From Reclinomonas americana ATCC 50394 (lineage: Eukaryota > Jakobida > Jakobea > Jakobida): 45,263 bases of DNA. Location of the stretch: the NCBI GenBank assembly GCA_048213135.1, contig PS015137.1:93373-138635 (forward strand), read 5' to 3'. The position numbers and the translations under genes are program-made. The notes below the pieces were generated by a model. It was not told the origin of the DNA. It ran no database searches and worked only from the letters and a program-made list of their open reading frames with translations. Below are positions 21,081-30,771 of this stretch, in pieces (position 1 is the first letter of the stretch; the number at the start of each line of letters is the position of its first letter).

Positions 21081-22163
21081 ATGACCTCCACTCCTCCCTC
21101 TCTCCCGCACAAGTGCCTGCGTGGACACACTGCATGGGTGACGTGCGTCGCTGTCACTCCCGACGGCGAGCACATTGTGAGCGGGGCTGAGGATTGGACC
21201 GTGCGAGTGTGGTCTTTGAAGACAGGCAACGAAGTGCAGCGCTTGGAGGGACACGACAGTGATGTGACGGCTGTTGCCGTCACTCCCGATGGGCAACACG
21301 TGGTGAGCGGCAGTGCCGACGACACTGTGCGTGTGTGGGCGCTGGCGAGTGGCAAGGAACTGTGGCTGTTGGAGGGACACACTCTGGAGGTGCTCTGTGT
21401 CGCCATCACTCCCGACGGGCGGCACGTGGTGAGTGGCGGTGTGGACTCGACAATCCGCGTGTGGTTGCTGGCGAGTGGCGAGGAGGTGCGACTGCTGGAG
21501 GGACATGAGGGGGGCGTGTATTCCGTGGCCGTCACTCCCGACGGTCTGCACGTGGTGAGCGGCAGTTGGGACAAGTCGGTGCGTGTGTGGTCACTGGCGA
21601 GTGGTAAGGAAGTGAGGCAGATGAAGCGTCACTCGAATTTCGTGTTGTCCGTGGCCGTGACTCCCGATGGACTGCAGGTGGTGAGTGGAAGTAGCGACAA
21701 TACCGTGCGTGTGTGGTCACTGGCGAGTGGCGAGGAGGTACAACGGTTGGAGGGACACAGTTGGAGTGTGCTTTCCGTCGCCGTCACTCCCGACGGGCAA
21801 CATGTTGTGACTGGTAGCGAGGACACGACGGTGCGCGTGTGGTCACTGGCGAGTGGCCAACAAGTGCGTTGGCTGGAGGGGCACACAGGTTCCGTTAGGA
21901 CTGTTGCTGTCACTCCCGATGGACAGCACGTTGTGAGCGGAAGTCACGACCAGATGGTGCGAGTGTGGTCCACTCCTTGTGGGCTCGCTCAACAGGAGCT
22001 CGACTGCGCTCGCTCGGCAGTGCAGGTGGTGCAAGAGATGCGGGAGGAGGAGGAGGAAGAGGAGGTGGATCTTCGCTGCTTGGCGGAGATCGTCATGCGG
22101 TGTTTCCTGGTCGAGGATGCAGAGGTCGTTTTCCACAGGCGCCGCACAGATAGAGTACTTTGA
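21081..22163 (+). CDS. WD40 seven-blade propeller protein, array copy 2
   Basis: Single exon, 360 aa, starting MTSTPPSLPHKCLRGH in the same CCACGCCATGACC context as copy 1. All seven WD40 repeats are present and each is exactly 42 residues. Variable positions sit just after the GH (TAW, DSD, TLE, EGG, SNF, SWS, TGS) and around the DxT(V/I)RVW motif. The N-terminal CLRGH would close the ring with blade 7. The tail reads QQELDCARSAVQVVQEMREE, a Glu-rich run, then CLAEIVMRCFLVEDAEVVFH. The upstream 40 bp are similar to those of copy 1, indicating that the duplication included the 5' flank. Confidence 0.92.
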   Translation: MTSTPPSLPHKCLRGHTAWVTCVAVTPDGEHIVSGAEDWTVRVWSLKTGNEVQRLEGHDSDVTAVAVTPDGQHVVSGSADDTVRVWALASGKELWLLEGHTLEVLCVAITPDGRHVVSGGVDSTIRVWLLASGEEVRLLEGHEGGVYSVAVTPDGLHVVSGSWDKSVRVWSLASGKEVRQMKRHSNFVLSVAVTPDGLQVVSGSSDNTVRVWSLASGEEVQRLEGHSWSVLSVAVTPDGQHVVTGSEDTTVRVWSLASGQQVRWLEGHTGSVRTVAVTPDGQHVVSGSHDQMVRVWSTPCGLAQQELDCARSAVQVVQEMREEEEEEEVDLRCLAEIVMRCFLVEDAEVVFHRRRTDRVL

Positions 22164-22342
22164 GCTCACTCTCTCGTCTCCTTTCGTGGTTATTTGTCGG
22201 TCTGTCTTTTTTGTTCTCGGTTGCGCATGTCTGCTGTAAATGAACAGCTTTTGAAGCGCTGCAGTCTCCACTCTTTGACGTGAATGCGGACGTCGACTGT
22301 GTCCTCCTCCACCGCGCTTCATATCACTTTGCAAGTAGAGCC

Positions 22343-23419
22343 ATGACCACCGCTCCACCCTCCCTCCCACACAGGTGCTTGCACGGGCACTCTGCGTGGG
22401 TCATGTCTGTTACCGCCACTCCCGATGCCCAGCACATTATCAGCGGGGGTTGGGACAGAACCGTGCGCGTGTGGTCGCTGGCGAGTGGCGAAGAAGAGCA
22501 TCTGCTGGAGGGTCACTCTGAGTTGGCGTTGTCTGTCGTCATCACCCCCGACAATCAGCACATTGTCGCCGGCAGCCGTGACAATACCGTGCGTGTGTGG
22601 CTACTGTCGACCAGGCAAGAGGTGCACCGATTGCGTGGGCATGATGCATGGGTGCAGTCGGTCGCCGTCACACCCGATGGCCAGCACGTTGTGAGTGGGA
22701 GTATGGACTCGACGATACGAGTGTGGTCGCTGGCGAGTGGGAAGGAAGTGCGACAGCTGGAGGGACACGGCAGTGATGTGAACTCGGTCGCCGTCACTCC
22801 CGACGGCCAGCTCATTGTGAGCGGGGGCGGAGATATGGCTGTGCGCTTGTGGTCGCTGGCGAGCGGAGAAGAGGTGCGACGAATGGAGGGGCACACAGGT
22901 GCAGTGCACTCGGTCGCCGTCACGCCCAACGGTCTGCACGTGGTGAGTGGGGGTGCCGACAATTCCGTGCGAGTGTGGTCGCTGGCGACAGGCGAGGAGG
23001 TGCGCCGATTCAAAGATCACCCGTGGGCGGTGGTGTCTGTCGCCGTCTCCTCTGACGGGGAGCATGTTGTCAGCGGCTGTGACGATTGGACAGTGCGCGT
23101 GTGGTCGCTGACGAGTGGTAAAGAAGTGCGACGGCTGATGGGGCACACGGACACGGTGAGGTCGGTCGCCATAACTTCCGACCGGCAGTACATTGTGAGC
23201 GGAGGCGATGACTGGACGGTGCGAGTGTGGTCGACGCCGTACTGCCTCGCGCGACAGGAGCTCGATTGCGCTCGTTCAGCCATGTACGTGGCGCAAGAGA
23301 TGAAGGAAGAGGAAGAGGAGCCGGATCCGCGCTGTCTGGTGGAGATCGTCATGCGCTGTTTCTTGGTCGAGGAGGCAGAGGTCGTTCTCCACCGGCACGT
23401 GGCGGATGGCAAGCTTTGA
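22343..23419 (+). CDS. WD40 seven-blade propeller protein, array copy 3
   Basis: Single exon, 358 aa. The frame is open upstream to an ATG at 22280, but the ATG at 22343 (MTTAPPSLPHRCLHGH) aligns with every paralogue and has the same local context, so it is preferred. It has seven repeats; the second lacks the usual PDGQ (TPDNQHIVAGSRDNT) and the sixth is diverged (FKDHPWAVVSVAVSSDGEH). The tail is CLARQELDCARSAM, a Glu-rich spacer, and CLVEIVMRCFLVEEAEVVLHR. The final residues VADGKL differ from those of copies 4-7. Confidence 0.9.
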   Translation: MTTAPPSLPHRCLHGHSAWVMSVTATPDAQHIISGGWDRTVRVWSLASGEEEHLLEGHSELALSVVITPDNQHIVAGSRDNTVRVWLLSTRQEVHRLRGHDAWVQSVAVTPDGQHVVSGSMDSTIRVWSLASGKEVRQLEGHGSDVNSVAVTPDGQLIVSGGGDMAVRLWSLASGEEVRRMEGHTGAVHSVAVTPNGLHVVSGGADNSVRVWSLATGEEVRRFKDHPWAVVSVAVSSDGEHVVSGCDDWTVRVWSLTSGKEVRRLMGHTDTVRSVAITSDRQYIVSGGDDWTVRVWSTPYCLARQELDCARSAMYVAQEMKEEEEEPDPRCLVEIVMRCFLVEEAEVVLHRHVADGKL

Positions 23420-23577
23420 ATGTTGGCATATTTTTCCTTTTCTCTCACTCTCTCGCCCCGCAATTACTTTTCTCTTGTTGCCTACTTCCCAGTTGCAACA
23501 GTAAAGCTTTTGAAGAGCGACAACTCGACGTCGGCGGGCGCCGGCGCGGGGTGTCCGTCACAAACACAGATTGATTG

Positions 23578-24684
23578 ATGAACCGCCGTTCGCGCCACCG
23601 TCCCTCGGTTCCAGCACCACCCTCCGTCCCGTGCAAGTGCTTGCGTGGGCACACTGGATGGGTGTCGTCTGTCGCCGTCACCCCAGATGGCAAGCGTATC
23701 GTCAGCGCAAGTTATGACAAAACATTGCGCGTGTGGTCTCTGGCGAGCGGAGAGGAAGTGCGGAGGCTGGAGGGACACACAGAAAAGGTGTACAGTGTTG
23801 CTGTCACTCCCGACTGCCAGCACGTTGTGAGTGGGAGCATGGACAGAACGGTGCGTGTGTGGTTCATGGCAAAAAAGGTGGAGACGCACCGTTTGGAGGG
23901 CCACGCGGGAATGGTGTTGTCTGTCGCTGTCTTTCCTAACGGTCGGCTCGTGGTGAGCGGGAGTGCAGACGAGACGGTACGTGTGTGGTCTCTGGAGAAG
24001 GGAAAGGAAGTGCGGCGACTGCAGGGGCACTCGGGGTGGGTGTACGCCGTCGCTGTCGCTCCCGACGGGCAGCATGTTGTGAGTGGAGGTGCCGACAAGA
24101 CAGTGCGAGTGTGGTTGCCGGCGGAGAGAAAAGAGGTGCTGCGACTGGAGGGGCACTCGGGGTGGGTGTACGCTGTCGCCATCACTCCCGACGGGCAACA
24201 TGTGGTGAGTGGCAGTGAGGACAAGACTGTGCGTGTGTGGTCGCTGGAGAGTGGCGAAGAGGTGCGACGGATGGAGGGGCACACCGATGAGGTGCTTTCA
24301 GTCGCCATCACTCCCAGTGGCGAGCACATTGTGAGTGGAGCTGACGACAACACTGTTCGAATCTGGTCGCTGGCGACAGGCGAGGAGGTGCTGCGCATGG
24401 AGGGGCACACGAGTTTCGTGGCCTCCGTCGCCGTCAGTCCCGACGGACAGCACATCGTAAGCGGCAGCGAAGATGCCACGGTGCGCGTGTGGTCGATGCC
24501 GTATGGTCTCGCTCGAAAGGAGCTCGATTGTGCACGCGCGGTAATGCAGGTGGTGCACGAGATGCAGCAAGAGGCAGAGGAGGAGCCGGATCCTCGCTGT
24601 CTGGTGGAGATTGTGCTTCGGTGTTTCATAGTGGAGGATGCTGAAGTCGTTCTCTACCGATGCTTGGCAGATTGCGTACTTTGA
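23578..24684 (+). CDS. WD40 seven-blade propeller protein, array copy 4
   Basis: Single exon, 368 aa from the ATG at 23578. The N-terminus is longer and more basic (MNRRSRHRPSVPAPPSVPCK) than in other copies, with the Pro-rich leader retained. It has seven WD40 repeats. Repeats 4 and 5 are almost identical in their first half (SGWVYAVA), which points to recent internal repeat exchange. Repeat 3 is the most diverged (FMAKKVETHRLEGHAG). The tail (ELDCARAVMQVVHEMQQE, then CLVEIVLRCFIVEDAEVVLY) and the 3' flank are nearly identical to those of copies 5-7, so this copy is the likely source of the younger 3' segment. Confidence 0.9.
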   Translation: MNRRSRHRPSVPAPPSVPCKCLRGHTGWVSSVAVTPDGKRIVSASYDKTLRVWSLASGEEVRRLEGHTEKVYSVAVTPDCQHVVSGSMDRTVRVWFMAKKVETHRLEGHAGMVLSVAVFPNGRLVVSGSADETVRVWSLEKGKEVRRLQGHSGWVYAVAVAPDGQHVVSGGADKTVRVWLPAERKEVLRLEGHSGWVYAVAITPDGQHVVSGSEDKTVRVWSLESGEEVRRMEGHTDEVLSVAITPSGEHIVSGADDNTVRIWSLATGEEVLRMEGHTSFVASVAVSPDGQHIVSGSEDATVRVWSMPYGLARKELDCARAVMQVVHEMQQEAEEEPDPRCLVEIVLRCFIVEDAEVVLYRCLADCVL

Positions 24685-24852
24685 TTGCTTGCTTCTTTCT
24701 TTTCTCCCTTGCGCACCTGGCGGTTCTTTTTTCTTTGTCCGCGGCCGTGTTTTGTCATCTCAAGTAAAAGAACTGAATGAGTCGGTTTGCAGACTTCGGA
24801 ACGTCGGTGCTGTCCTCCTTGACACAGATCTCACACAACAGAACATCACGCC

Positions 24853-25940
24853 ATGACCTCCACTCCACCGTCTCTCCCACACAGATGCCTGCATGGGCAC
24901 ACGTCCTGGGTTATGTCTGTTGCTGTCACTCCCGATGCGCGTCATATCGTGAGTGGGAGTGCAGATGAGACGGTACGTGTGTGGTCACTGACGAGTGGAG
25001 AAGAGGTGCGACGACTGCAGCAGCGCTTTGGGTGGGTGTATGCCGTCGCTGTCACTCCCAATGGTCAGCACCTTGTCAGCAGCAGCTGGGACAAGACAGT
25101 GCGTATGTGGTCGCTGGCGAGTGGCGATGCGATGCTCCTGTCTGAAGGGCGCTCTACGTGGGTCGCCGTCACTCCCGACTCTCAGCACATTGTGAGCGGC
25201 AATATGAACAGGACTTTGTGTGTGTGGTCGCTGGTGAGTGGCGAAGAGGTGCAACGATTCGTTCACGATGCAGCAATTTCCGCCATTGCTGTCACTCCCG
25301 ACGGCCAGCACGTGGTGAGTGGGGATGAGGACAACGCCGTGCGCATGTGGTCAATGGCGACCGGACAGGAAGTGCGATGCATGAGGGGACACATTGGTGT
25401 CGTGTGTTGTGTCGCCGTCACACCCGACGGACTGTTTATTGTGAGTGGCAGTGGCGACAGTACCTTGCGCGTGTGGTCCGTGCTGAGTGGACAAGAAGTG
25501 CGACAGTTGGTGGGTCACCGCCACATGGTGATGTCTGTTGCCGTCACTCCTGACGGGCAGCATGTAGTCAGCGGCGGTCAAGACAAGACGGTGCGTGTGT
25601 GGTCGCTGGAGAGTGGCGAAGAGGTGCGACGATTGGAGGGACACACTGTCACTGTAAACTCTGTCGCCGTCACTCCCGATGGACAGCACATTGTGAGCGG
25701 CAGCGCAGATAAGACTGTNNNNNNNNNNNNNNNNNNNNGCGAGTGTGGTCGATGCCGTATGGTCTCGCTCGACAGGAGCTCGATTGTGCACGCGCGGTAA
25801 TGCAGGTGGTGCACGAGATGCAGCAAGAGGCAGAGGAGGAGCCGGATCCTCGCTGTCTGGTGGAGATCGTGCTTCGGTGTTTCATAGTGGAGGATGCAGA
25901 GGTTATTCTCTACCGGTGCTTGGCAGATTGTGTACTTTGA
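24853..25940 (+). CDS. WD40 seven-blade propeller protein, array copy 5 (contains 20-N gap)
   Basis: Single exon interrupted by Ns at 25719-25738. The flanks read AAGACTGT and GCGAGTGTGG; joined directly they give the family's KTVRVWS motif. Removing the Ns leaves 1068 nt, or 355 codons plus stop, the same length as the intact copy 7. The gap is therefore probably a zero-length placeholder and the gene intact. It has seven repeats; the third (SEGRSTWVAVTPDSQHIVSG) lacks three residues before the conserved WVAVTPD, a deletion shared with copies 6-8. The tail ends VILYRCLADCVL. Confidence 0.85.
25719..25738. other. 20-N placeholder gap inside WD40 copy 5
   Basis: An exactly 20-base N run. The flanking bases continue the paralogous sequence without loss, so the true gap size is probably zero. 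Confidence 0.75.
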
Positions 25941-26105
25941 TTGTCTGTTTCTTTCTTTTCTCCCTTGCGCACCTGGCAGTTCTTTTTTCTTTGTCCGCGG
26001 CCGTGTTTTGTCATCTCAAGTAAAAGAACTGCAAGTCTTCGGTTTGCAGACTTCTGCTGTCCTCGCGCACACATCAACCTCCTGTCCAACAAACAACATC
26101 GCGCC

Positions 26106-27193
26106 ATGACCTCCACTCCACCGTCTCTCCCACACAGATGCCTGCATGGGCACACGTCGTGGGTTATGTCTGTAGCTGTCACTCCCGATGCGCGTCATAT
26201 CGTGAGTGGGAGTGCAGATGAGACGGTACGTGTGTGGTCACTGACGAGTGGAGAAGAGGTGCGACGACTGCAGCAGCGCTTTGGGTGGGTGTATGCCGTC
26301 GCTGTCACTCCCAATGGTCAGCACCTTGTCAGCAGCAGCTGGGACAAGACAGTGCGTGTGTGGTCGCTGGCGAGTGGCGATGCGATGCTCCTGTCTGAAG
26401 GGCGCTCTACGTGGGTCGCCGTCACTCCCGACTCTCAGCACATTGTGAGCGGCAGCATGAACAGGACTTTGTGTGTGTGGTCGCTGGTGAGTGGCGAAGA
26501 GGTGCAACGATTCGTTCACGATGCAGCAATTTCCGCCATTGCTGTCACTCCCGACGGCCAGCACGTGGTGAGTGGGGATGAGGACAACGCCGTGCGCATG
26601 TGGTCAATGGCGACCGGACAGGAAGTGCGATGCATGAGGGGACACATTGGTGTCGTGTGTTGTGTCGCCGTCACACCCGACGGACTGTTTATTGTGAGTG
26701 GCAGTGGCGACAGCACTGTGCGTGTGTGGTCCGTGCTGAGTGGACAAGAAGTGCGACAGCTGGTGGGTCACCGATACATGGTGCTGTCTGTTGCCGTTAC
26801 TCCCGATGGGCAACACATAGTCAGCGGCGGTCAAGACAAGACGGTGCGTGTGTGGTCGCTGGAGAGTGGCGAAGAGGTGCGACGATTGGAGGGACACACT
26901 GTCACTGTAAACTCTGTCGCCATCACTCCCGATGGACAGCACATTGTGAGCGGCAGCGCAGATAAGACNNNNNNNNNNNNNNNNNNNNGGTGCGCGTGTG
27001 GTCGATGCCATATGGTCTCGCTCGAAAGGAGCTCGATATTGCACGCTCTGCGATGCAGGCGGTGCAGGAGATGCAGCAAGAATTAGGGGAGGAGCCGGAT
27101 CCTCGCTGTCTGGTGGAGATCGTGCTTCGGTGTTTCATAGTGGAGGATGCAGAGGTTGTTCTCTACCGATGCTTGGCAGATTGTGTACTTTGA
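26106..27193 (+). CDS. WD40 seven-blade propeller protein, array copy 6 (contains 20-N gap)
   Basis: Nearly identical to copy 5 through the first six repeats. Ns at 26969-26988 sit at the same place in the gene. Flanks AAGAC and GGTGCGCG join to the family sequence, again giving 1068 nt and 355 residues. The tail is KELDIARSAMQAVQEMQQEL, GEEPDPRCLVEIVLRCF, then IVEDAEVVLYRC. The D-I-ARSA variation differs from copies 5 and 7, so the 3' end has its own history. The near identity raises the possibility that copies 5 and 6 are partly an assembly duplication. Confidence 0.85.
26969..26988. other. 20-N placeholder gap inside WD40 copy 6
   Basis: Located 863 nt into the gene (866 in copy 5). The flanks abut in frame once the Ns are removed. 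Confidence 0.75.
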
Positions 27194-27382
27194 TTGTCTG
27201 TTTCTTTCTTTCCTGTCTCCGTGCGCACCTGGCGGTTCTTTTTTCTTTGTCCGCGGCCGTGTTTTGTCATCTCAAGTAAAAGAACTGTGTGTTGTGCATT
27301 AGTCTCCTCGGTTTGCAGACTTCGGTGCTGTCCTCCTTGACACACATCACCCTCAACGAACGAATCTCAACAACATCACGCC

Positions 27383-28450
27383 ATGACCTCCACTCCACCG
27401 TCTCTCCCACACAGATGCCTGCACGGGCACACGTCCTGGGTTATGTCTGTTGCTGTCACTCCCGACAGCACGCACATTGTGAGTGGCGGTTGGGACGGCA
27501 CAGTGCGTGTGTGGTCTCTTGTGCGTGGAGAAGAGGTGCGACGGTTGGAGGGTCACACGGGGTGGGTGTATGCCGTCGCTATCACTCCCGATGGTCGGCA
27601 CGTGGTGAGCGGGAGCGATGACAGGACTGTGAGAGTGTGGTCGCTGTCGAGTGGCGATGAGATTCTCTTGTCTGAAGGGCGCTCTGCGTGGGTCGCCGTC
27701 ACTCCCGACTCTCAGCACATTGTGAGCGGCAGCAAGAACAGGACTTTATGTGTGTGGTCACTGGTGAGTGGCGAAGAGGTGCAACGATTCGTTCACGATG
27801 CAGCAATTTCCGCGATTGCTGTCACTCCCGACGGCCAGCACGTGGTGAGTGGCAATGAGGACAACGCCGTGCGCATGTGGTCAATAGCGACCGGACAGGA
27901 AGTGCGATGCATGAGGGGACACATTGGTGTCGTGTGTTGTGTCGCCGTCACACCCGACGGACTGTTTATTGTGAGTGGCAGTGGCGACAGCACTGTGCGT
28001 GTGTGGTCCGTGCTGAGTGGACAAGAAGTGCGACAGTTGGTGGGTCACCGCCACATGGTGATGTCTGTTGCCGTCACTCCCGATGGGCAACACATAGTCA
28101 GCGGCGGTCAAGACAAGACGGTGCGTGTGTGGTCGCTGGAGAGTGGCGAAGAGGTGCGACGATTGGAGGGACACACTGTCACTGTAAACTCTGTCGCCGT
28201 CACTCCCGATGGACAGCACATTGTGAGCGGCAGCGCAGATAAGACGGTGCGCTTGTGGTCGATGCCGTATGGTCTCGCTCGAAAGGAGCTCGATTGTGCA
28301 CGCGCGGTAATGCAGGTGGTGCACGAGATGCAGCAAGAATTAGGGGAGGAGCCGGATCCTCGCTGTCTGGTGGAGATCGTGCTTCGGTGTTTCATAGTGG
28401 AGGATGCAGAGGTTGTTCTCTACCGATGCTTGGCAGATTGTGTACTTTGA
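27383..28450 (+). CDS. WD40 seven-blade propeller protein, array copy 7
   Basis: Intact single exon, 355 aa, serving as the reference for copies 5 and 6. Repeats 1 and 2 differ from those copies (GGWDGTVRVWSLVRG; TGWVYAVAITPDGRH), while repeats 3 to 7 are almost identical to them. This patchwork suggests gene conversion or unequal crossing-over within the array. The tail combines the RKELDCARAVMQVVHEM of copy 4 with the QQELGEEPDPR of copy 6. Confidence 0.93.
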   Translation: MTSTPPSLPHRCLHGHTSWVMSVAVTPDSTHIVSGGWDGTVRVWSLVRGEEVRRLEGHTGWVYAVAITPDGRHVVSGSDDRTVRVWSLSSGDEILLSEGRSAWVAVTPDSQHIVSGSKNRTLCVWSLVSGEEVQRFVHDAAISAIAVTPDGQHVVSGNEDNAVRMWSIATGQEVRCMRGHIGVVCCVAVTPDGLFIVSGSGDSTVRVWSVLSGQEVRQLVGHRHMVMSVAVTPDGQHIVSGGQDKTVRVWSLESGEEVRRLEGHTVTVNSVAVTPDGQHIVSGSADKTVRLWSMPYGLARKELDCARAVMQVVHEMQQELGEEPDPRCLVEIVLRCFIVEDAEVVLYRCLADCVL

Positions 28451-28622
28451 TTGTCTGTTTCTTTCTTTTCTCCCTTGCGCACCTGGCGGTTCTTTTCAGT
28501 CTGTCTCTCTTCTCCGTGACCTGTGTTTTGTTATCTCAAGTAAATGGACTGCAAGTCTTCGGTTTGCAGACTTCTGCTGTCCTCGCGCACACATCAACCT
28601 GTCCAACAAACAACATCGCGCC

Positions 28623-29696
28623 ATGACCTCCACTCCACCCTCTCTCCCACACAAGTGCCTGCACGGACATGCTTCTGTGCTCTCTGTTGCTGTCACTCCC
28701 GATGCGCATCATATCGTGAGCGGGAATGCAGACAGAACAGTGCGAGTGTGGTCGCTGATGAGTGGAGAGGAAGTGCGGCGGTTGGAAGGGCACACGAACA
28801 AGGTGCAGTGTGTTACCATCACTCCCGATGGTCAGCACATTGTCAGCAGCGGCTGGGACAAGACAGTGCGTGTGTGGTCGCTGGCGAGTGGCGATGAGAT
28901 GCGCCTGTCTGAAGGGCACTCTGTGTGGGTTGCCGTCACTCCCGACTCGCAGCACATTGTGAGCGGCAATATGAACAGGACTTTGTGTGTGTGGTCGCTG
29001 GTGAGTGGCGAAGAGGTGCAACGATTCGTTCGCGATGTACCAATCTATGCAATCGCTGTCTCTCCCGACGGTCAGCACGTTGTGAGTGGAGTGGCGGATA
29101 GAACTGTACGCGTGTGGTCAATGGCGAGTGGAAGGGAAGTGCGATGCATGAGGGGACACACGGGTGCCGTGTGTTGCGTCGCCGTCACACCCGACGGACT
29201 GTTTATTGTGAGTGGCAGTGGCGACAGCACCTTGCGTGTGTGGTCCGTGCTGAGTGGACAAGAAGTGCGACAGTTGGTGGGTCACCGATACATGGTGCTG
29301 TCTGTTGCCGTCACTCCTGACGGGCAACACATAGTCAGCGGCGGTCAAGACAAGACGGTTCGTGTGTGGTCGCTGGAGAGTGGCGAAGAGGTGCGACGAT
29401 TGGAGGGGCACTCGAGCTCTGTAAACTCTGTCGCCATCACTCCCGATGGAGAGCACATCGTGAGCGGCAGCGACGATTCAACGGTGCGCGTGTGGTCGAT
29501 GCCGTATGGTCTCGCTCGACAGGAGCTCGATTGCGCTCGTTCGGCCATGCAGGTGGTGCAGGGGATGCGGCAAGAGGAGGAGGACGAGGAGCCGGATCCG
29601 CGGTGTCTGGTTGAGATAGTCATGCGCTGTTTCTTGGTCGAGGAGGCAGAGGTTGTTCTTCACCGGTGCTTCACAGACGGCAGCCTTCGGCTGTGA
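28623..29696 (+). CDS. WD40 seven-blade propeller protein, array copy 8
   Basis: Single exon, 357 aa from the ATG at 28623; the upstream open frame is flank. The first repeat is shortened (HGHASVLSVAVTPDAHHIVS). The body resembles copies 5-7, but the tail (ARQELDCARSAMQVVQGM, DPRCLVEIVMRCFLVEE, HRCFTDGSLRL) resembles copies 1 and 3. The gene therefore looks chimeric, as expected at the boundary of an array grown by unequal exchange. It converges on PRPF3 with only 93 bp between stop codons. Confidence 0.92.
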   Translation: MTSTPPSLPHKCLHGHASVLSVAVTPDAHHIVSGNADRTVRVWSLMSGEEVRRLEGHTNKVQCVTITPDGQHIVSSGWDKTVRVWSLASGDEMRLSEGHSVWVAVTPDSQHIVSGNMNRTLCVWSLVSGEEVQRFVRDVPIYAIAVSPDGQHVVSGVADRTVRVWSMASGREVRCMRGHTGAVCCVAVTPDGLFIVSGSGDSTLRVWSVLSGQEVRQLVGHRYMVLSVAVTPDGQHIVSGGQDKTVRVWSLESGEEVRRLEGHSSSVNSVAITPDGEHIVSGSDDSTVRVWSMPYGLARQELDCARSAMQVVQGMRQEEEDEEPDPRCLVEIVMRCFLVEEAEVVLHRCFTDGSLRL

Positions 29697-29789
29697 TCAA
29701 CCATGATTGTGATTGGAAATGAAAGGCACACAACGGTCAATGTCGGGGCGCGATTGGATTTCATCACACTTTGCTCGCTCATCATTCTT

Positions 29790-30703
29790 CTACGCTGGCA
29801 AGCTGCGTGCCAAATCCCAAAAATGCTCCACACTGTGATCCGCCAGGTACTTGCGCGCCACCGACTCGTTGGGGAACAGCTGAAGGCGGAAATTGACAAA
29901 GTTCTGCTTGGGGAGGACGCCCTGCACGCGCGCGAGAGAGAGAGAGAGAAAGTGAAGTGAGGGACCGCTTGTCGACGATATCCTGTCACCCTACTACTGC
30001 CTACCGCACTCACCGTCCACACATGCACACACTTGTTGGCCGCCTTCTTGTCCTCCGAGTCCGACTCCCCATCGGCCGCTCCATCCTCGTCACCCATATT
30101 GGCGTTCCAGTCAATGCGTGTCAGCATGAGGCGCTCGAACTTGCGGAGTGCCTTCAGACCTGTGTGCCACATGTGGTGAGCGAAGGCGCAGGGAATGCGA
30201 AGAGAGAGTGGTCGCACGCAACTGCCTTCAACAATGACCAAATTCAACACATCCGACAACAGACCACAGCCCGTCAGATACAACTGCTTGGCGTTCAAGT
30301 CAATCTTCTTCTGATTCAGCTTGCTCTTCAGGTTGGTAATTCTGCATGTGAACAAAAGTGCGGCAGTGTCAGCGATGATCTCGATGGTAGAAGGCAAGTT
30401 GCGGCCCATGGACGACCACTCACTCATTCACTCACTCACACACACAGATACACACAAAGTCATTCACTCACTCTCTCACTCACCCACTCACTCACCCACT
30501 AATTCGCTCACTCGCTCACTGACACACTCACTCGCTCACTCACTGACACACACACACTCTCTCTCACAGAGAGAGTGAGAGACACACACACACCCACTCA
30601 CTCACTCTGTCTCACTCACTTACTCACTAATTCGCTCACCCACTCACTCTCACTCACTCACCCACCCACTCATTCACTGGCTCATTCACTGGCTCATTCA
30701 CTG

Positions 30704-30771
<68 letters not shown>

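Larger units (their letters stand above)
24685..29696 (+). repeat. Four tandem 1.25-kb WD40 gene duplications including flanks
   Basis: Start codons at 24853, 26106, 27383 and 28623 give spacings of 1253, 1277 and 1240 bp. The intervals share a conserved 3' flank (TTGATTGTCTGTTTCTTTC..., CCGCGGCCGTGTTTTG, ATCTCAAGTAAA) and 5' leader (CATCACGCCATGACCTCC or CATCGCGCCATGACC). Large parts of the coding regions are near-identical. This is recent tandem duplication of a gene-plus-flank unit. Confidence 0.88.

Noticed and set aside
18835-29663. Numerous minus-strand open frames opposite the WD40 array
   Set aside because: They mirror the plus-strand codon bias of the repeats (RVWSLASGEE and so on) and recur identically in every copy. 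They have no independent start context or homology.
21081-29696. Regular 126-bp spaced repeats suggesting a CRISPR or satellite array
   Set aside because: The period is the WD40 repeat codon length (42 residues), the frame is open, and there are no palindromic repeat/spacer units.
18559-29696. Bacterial contamination as an explanation for the intronless WD40 genes
   Set aside because: The array lies contiguously between spliced eukaryotic genes, includes a spliced gene, and shares base composition and start context with its neighbours. Ancient transfer remains possible.
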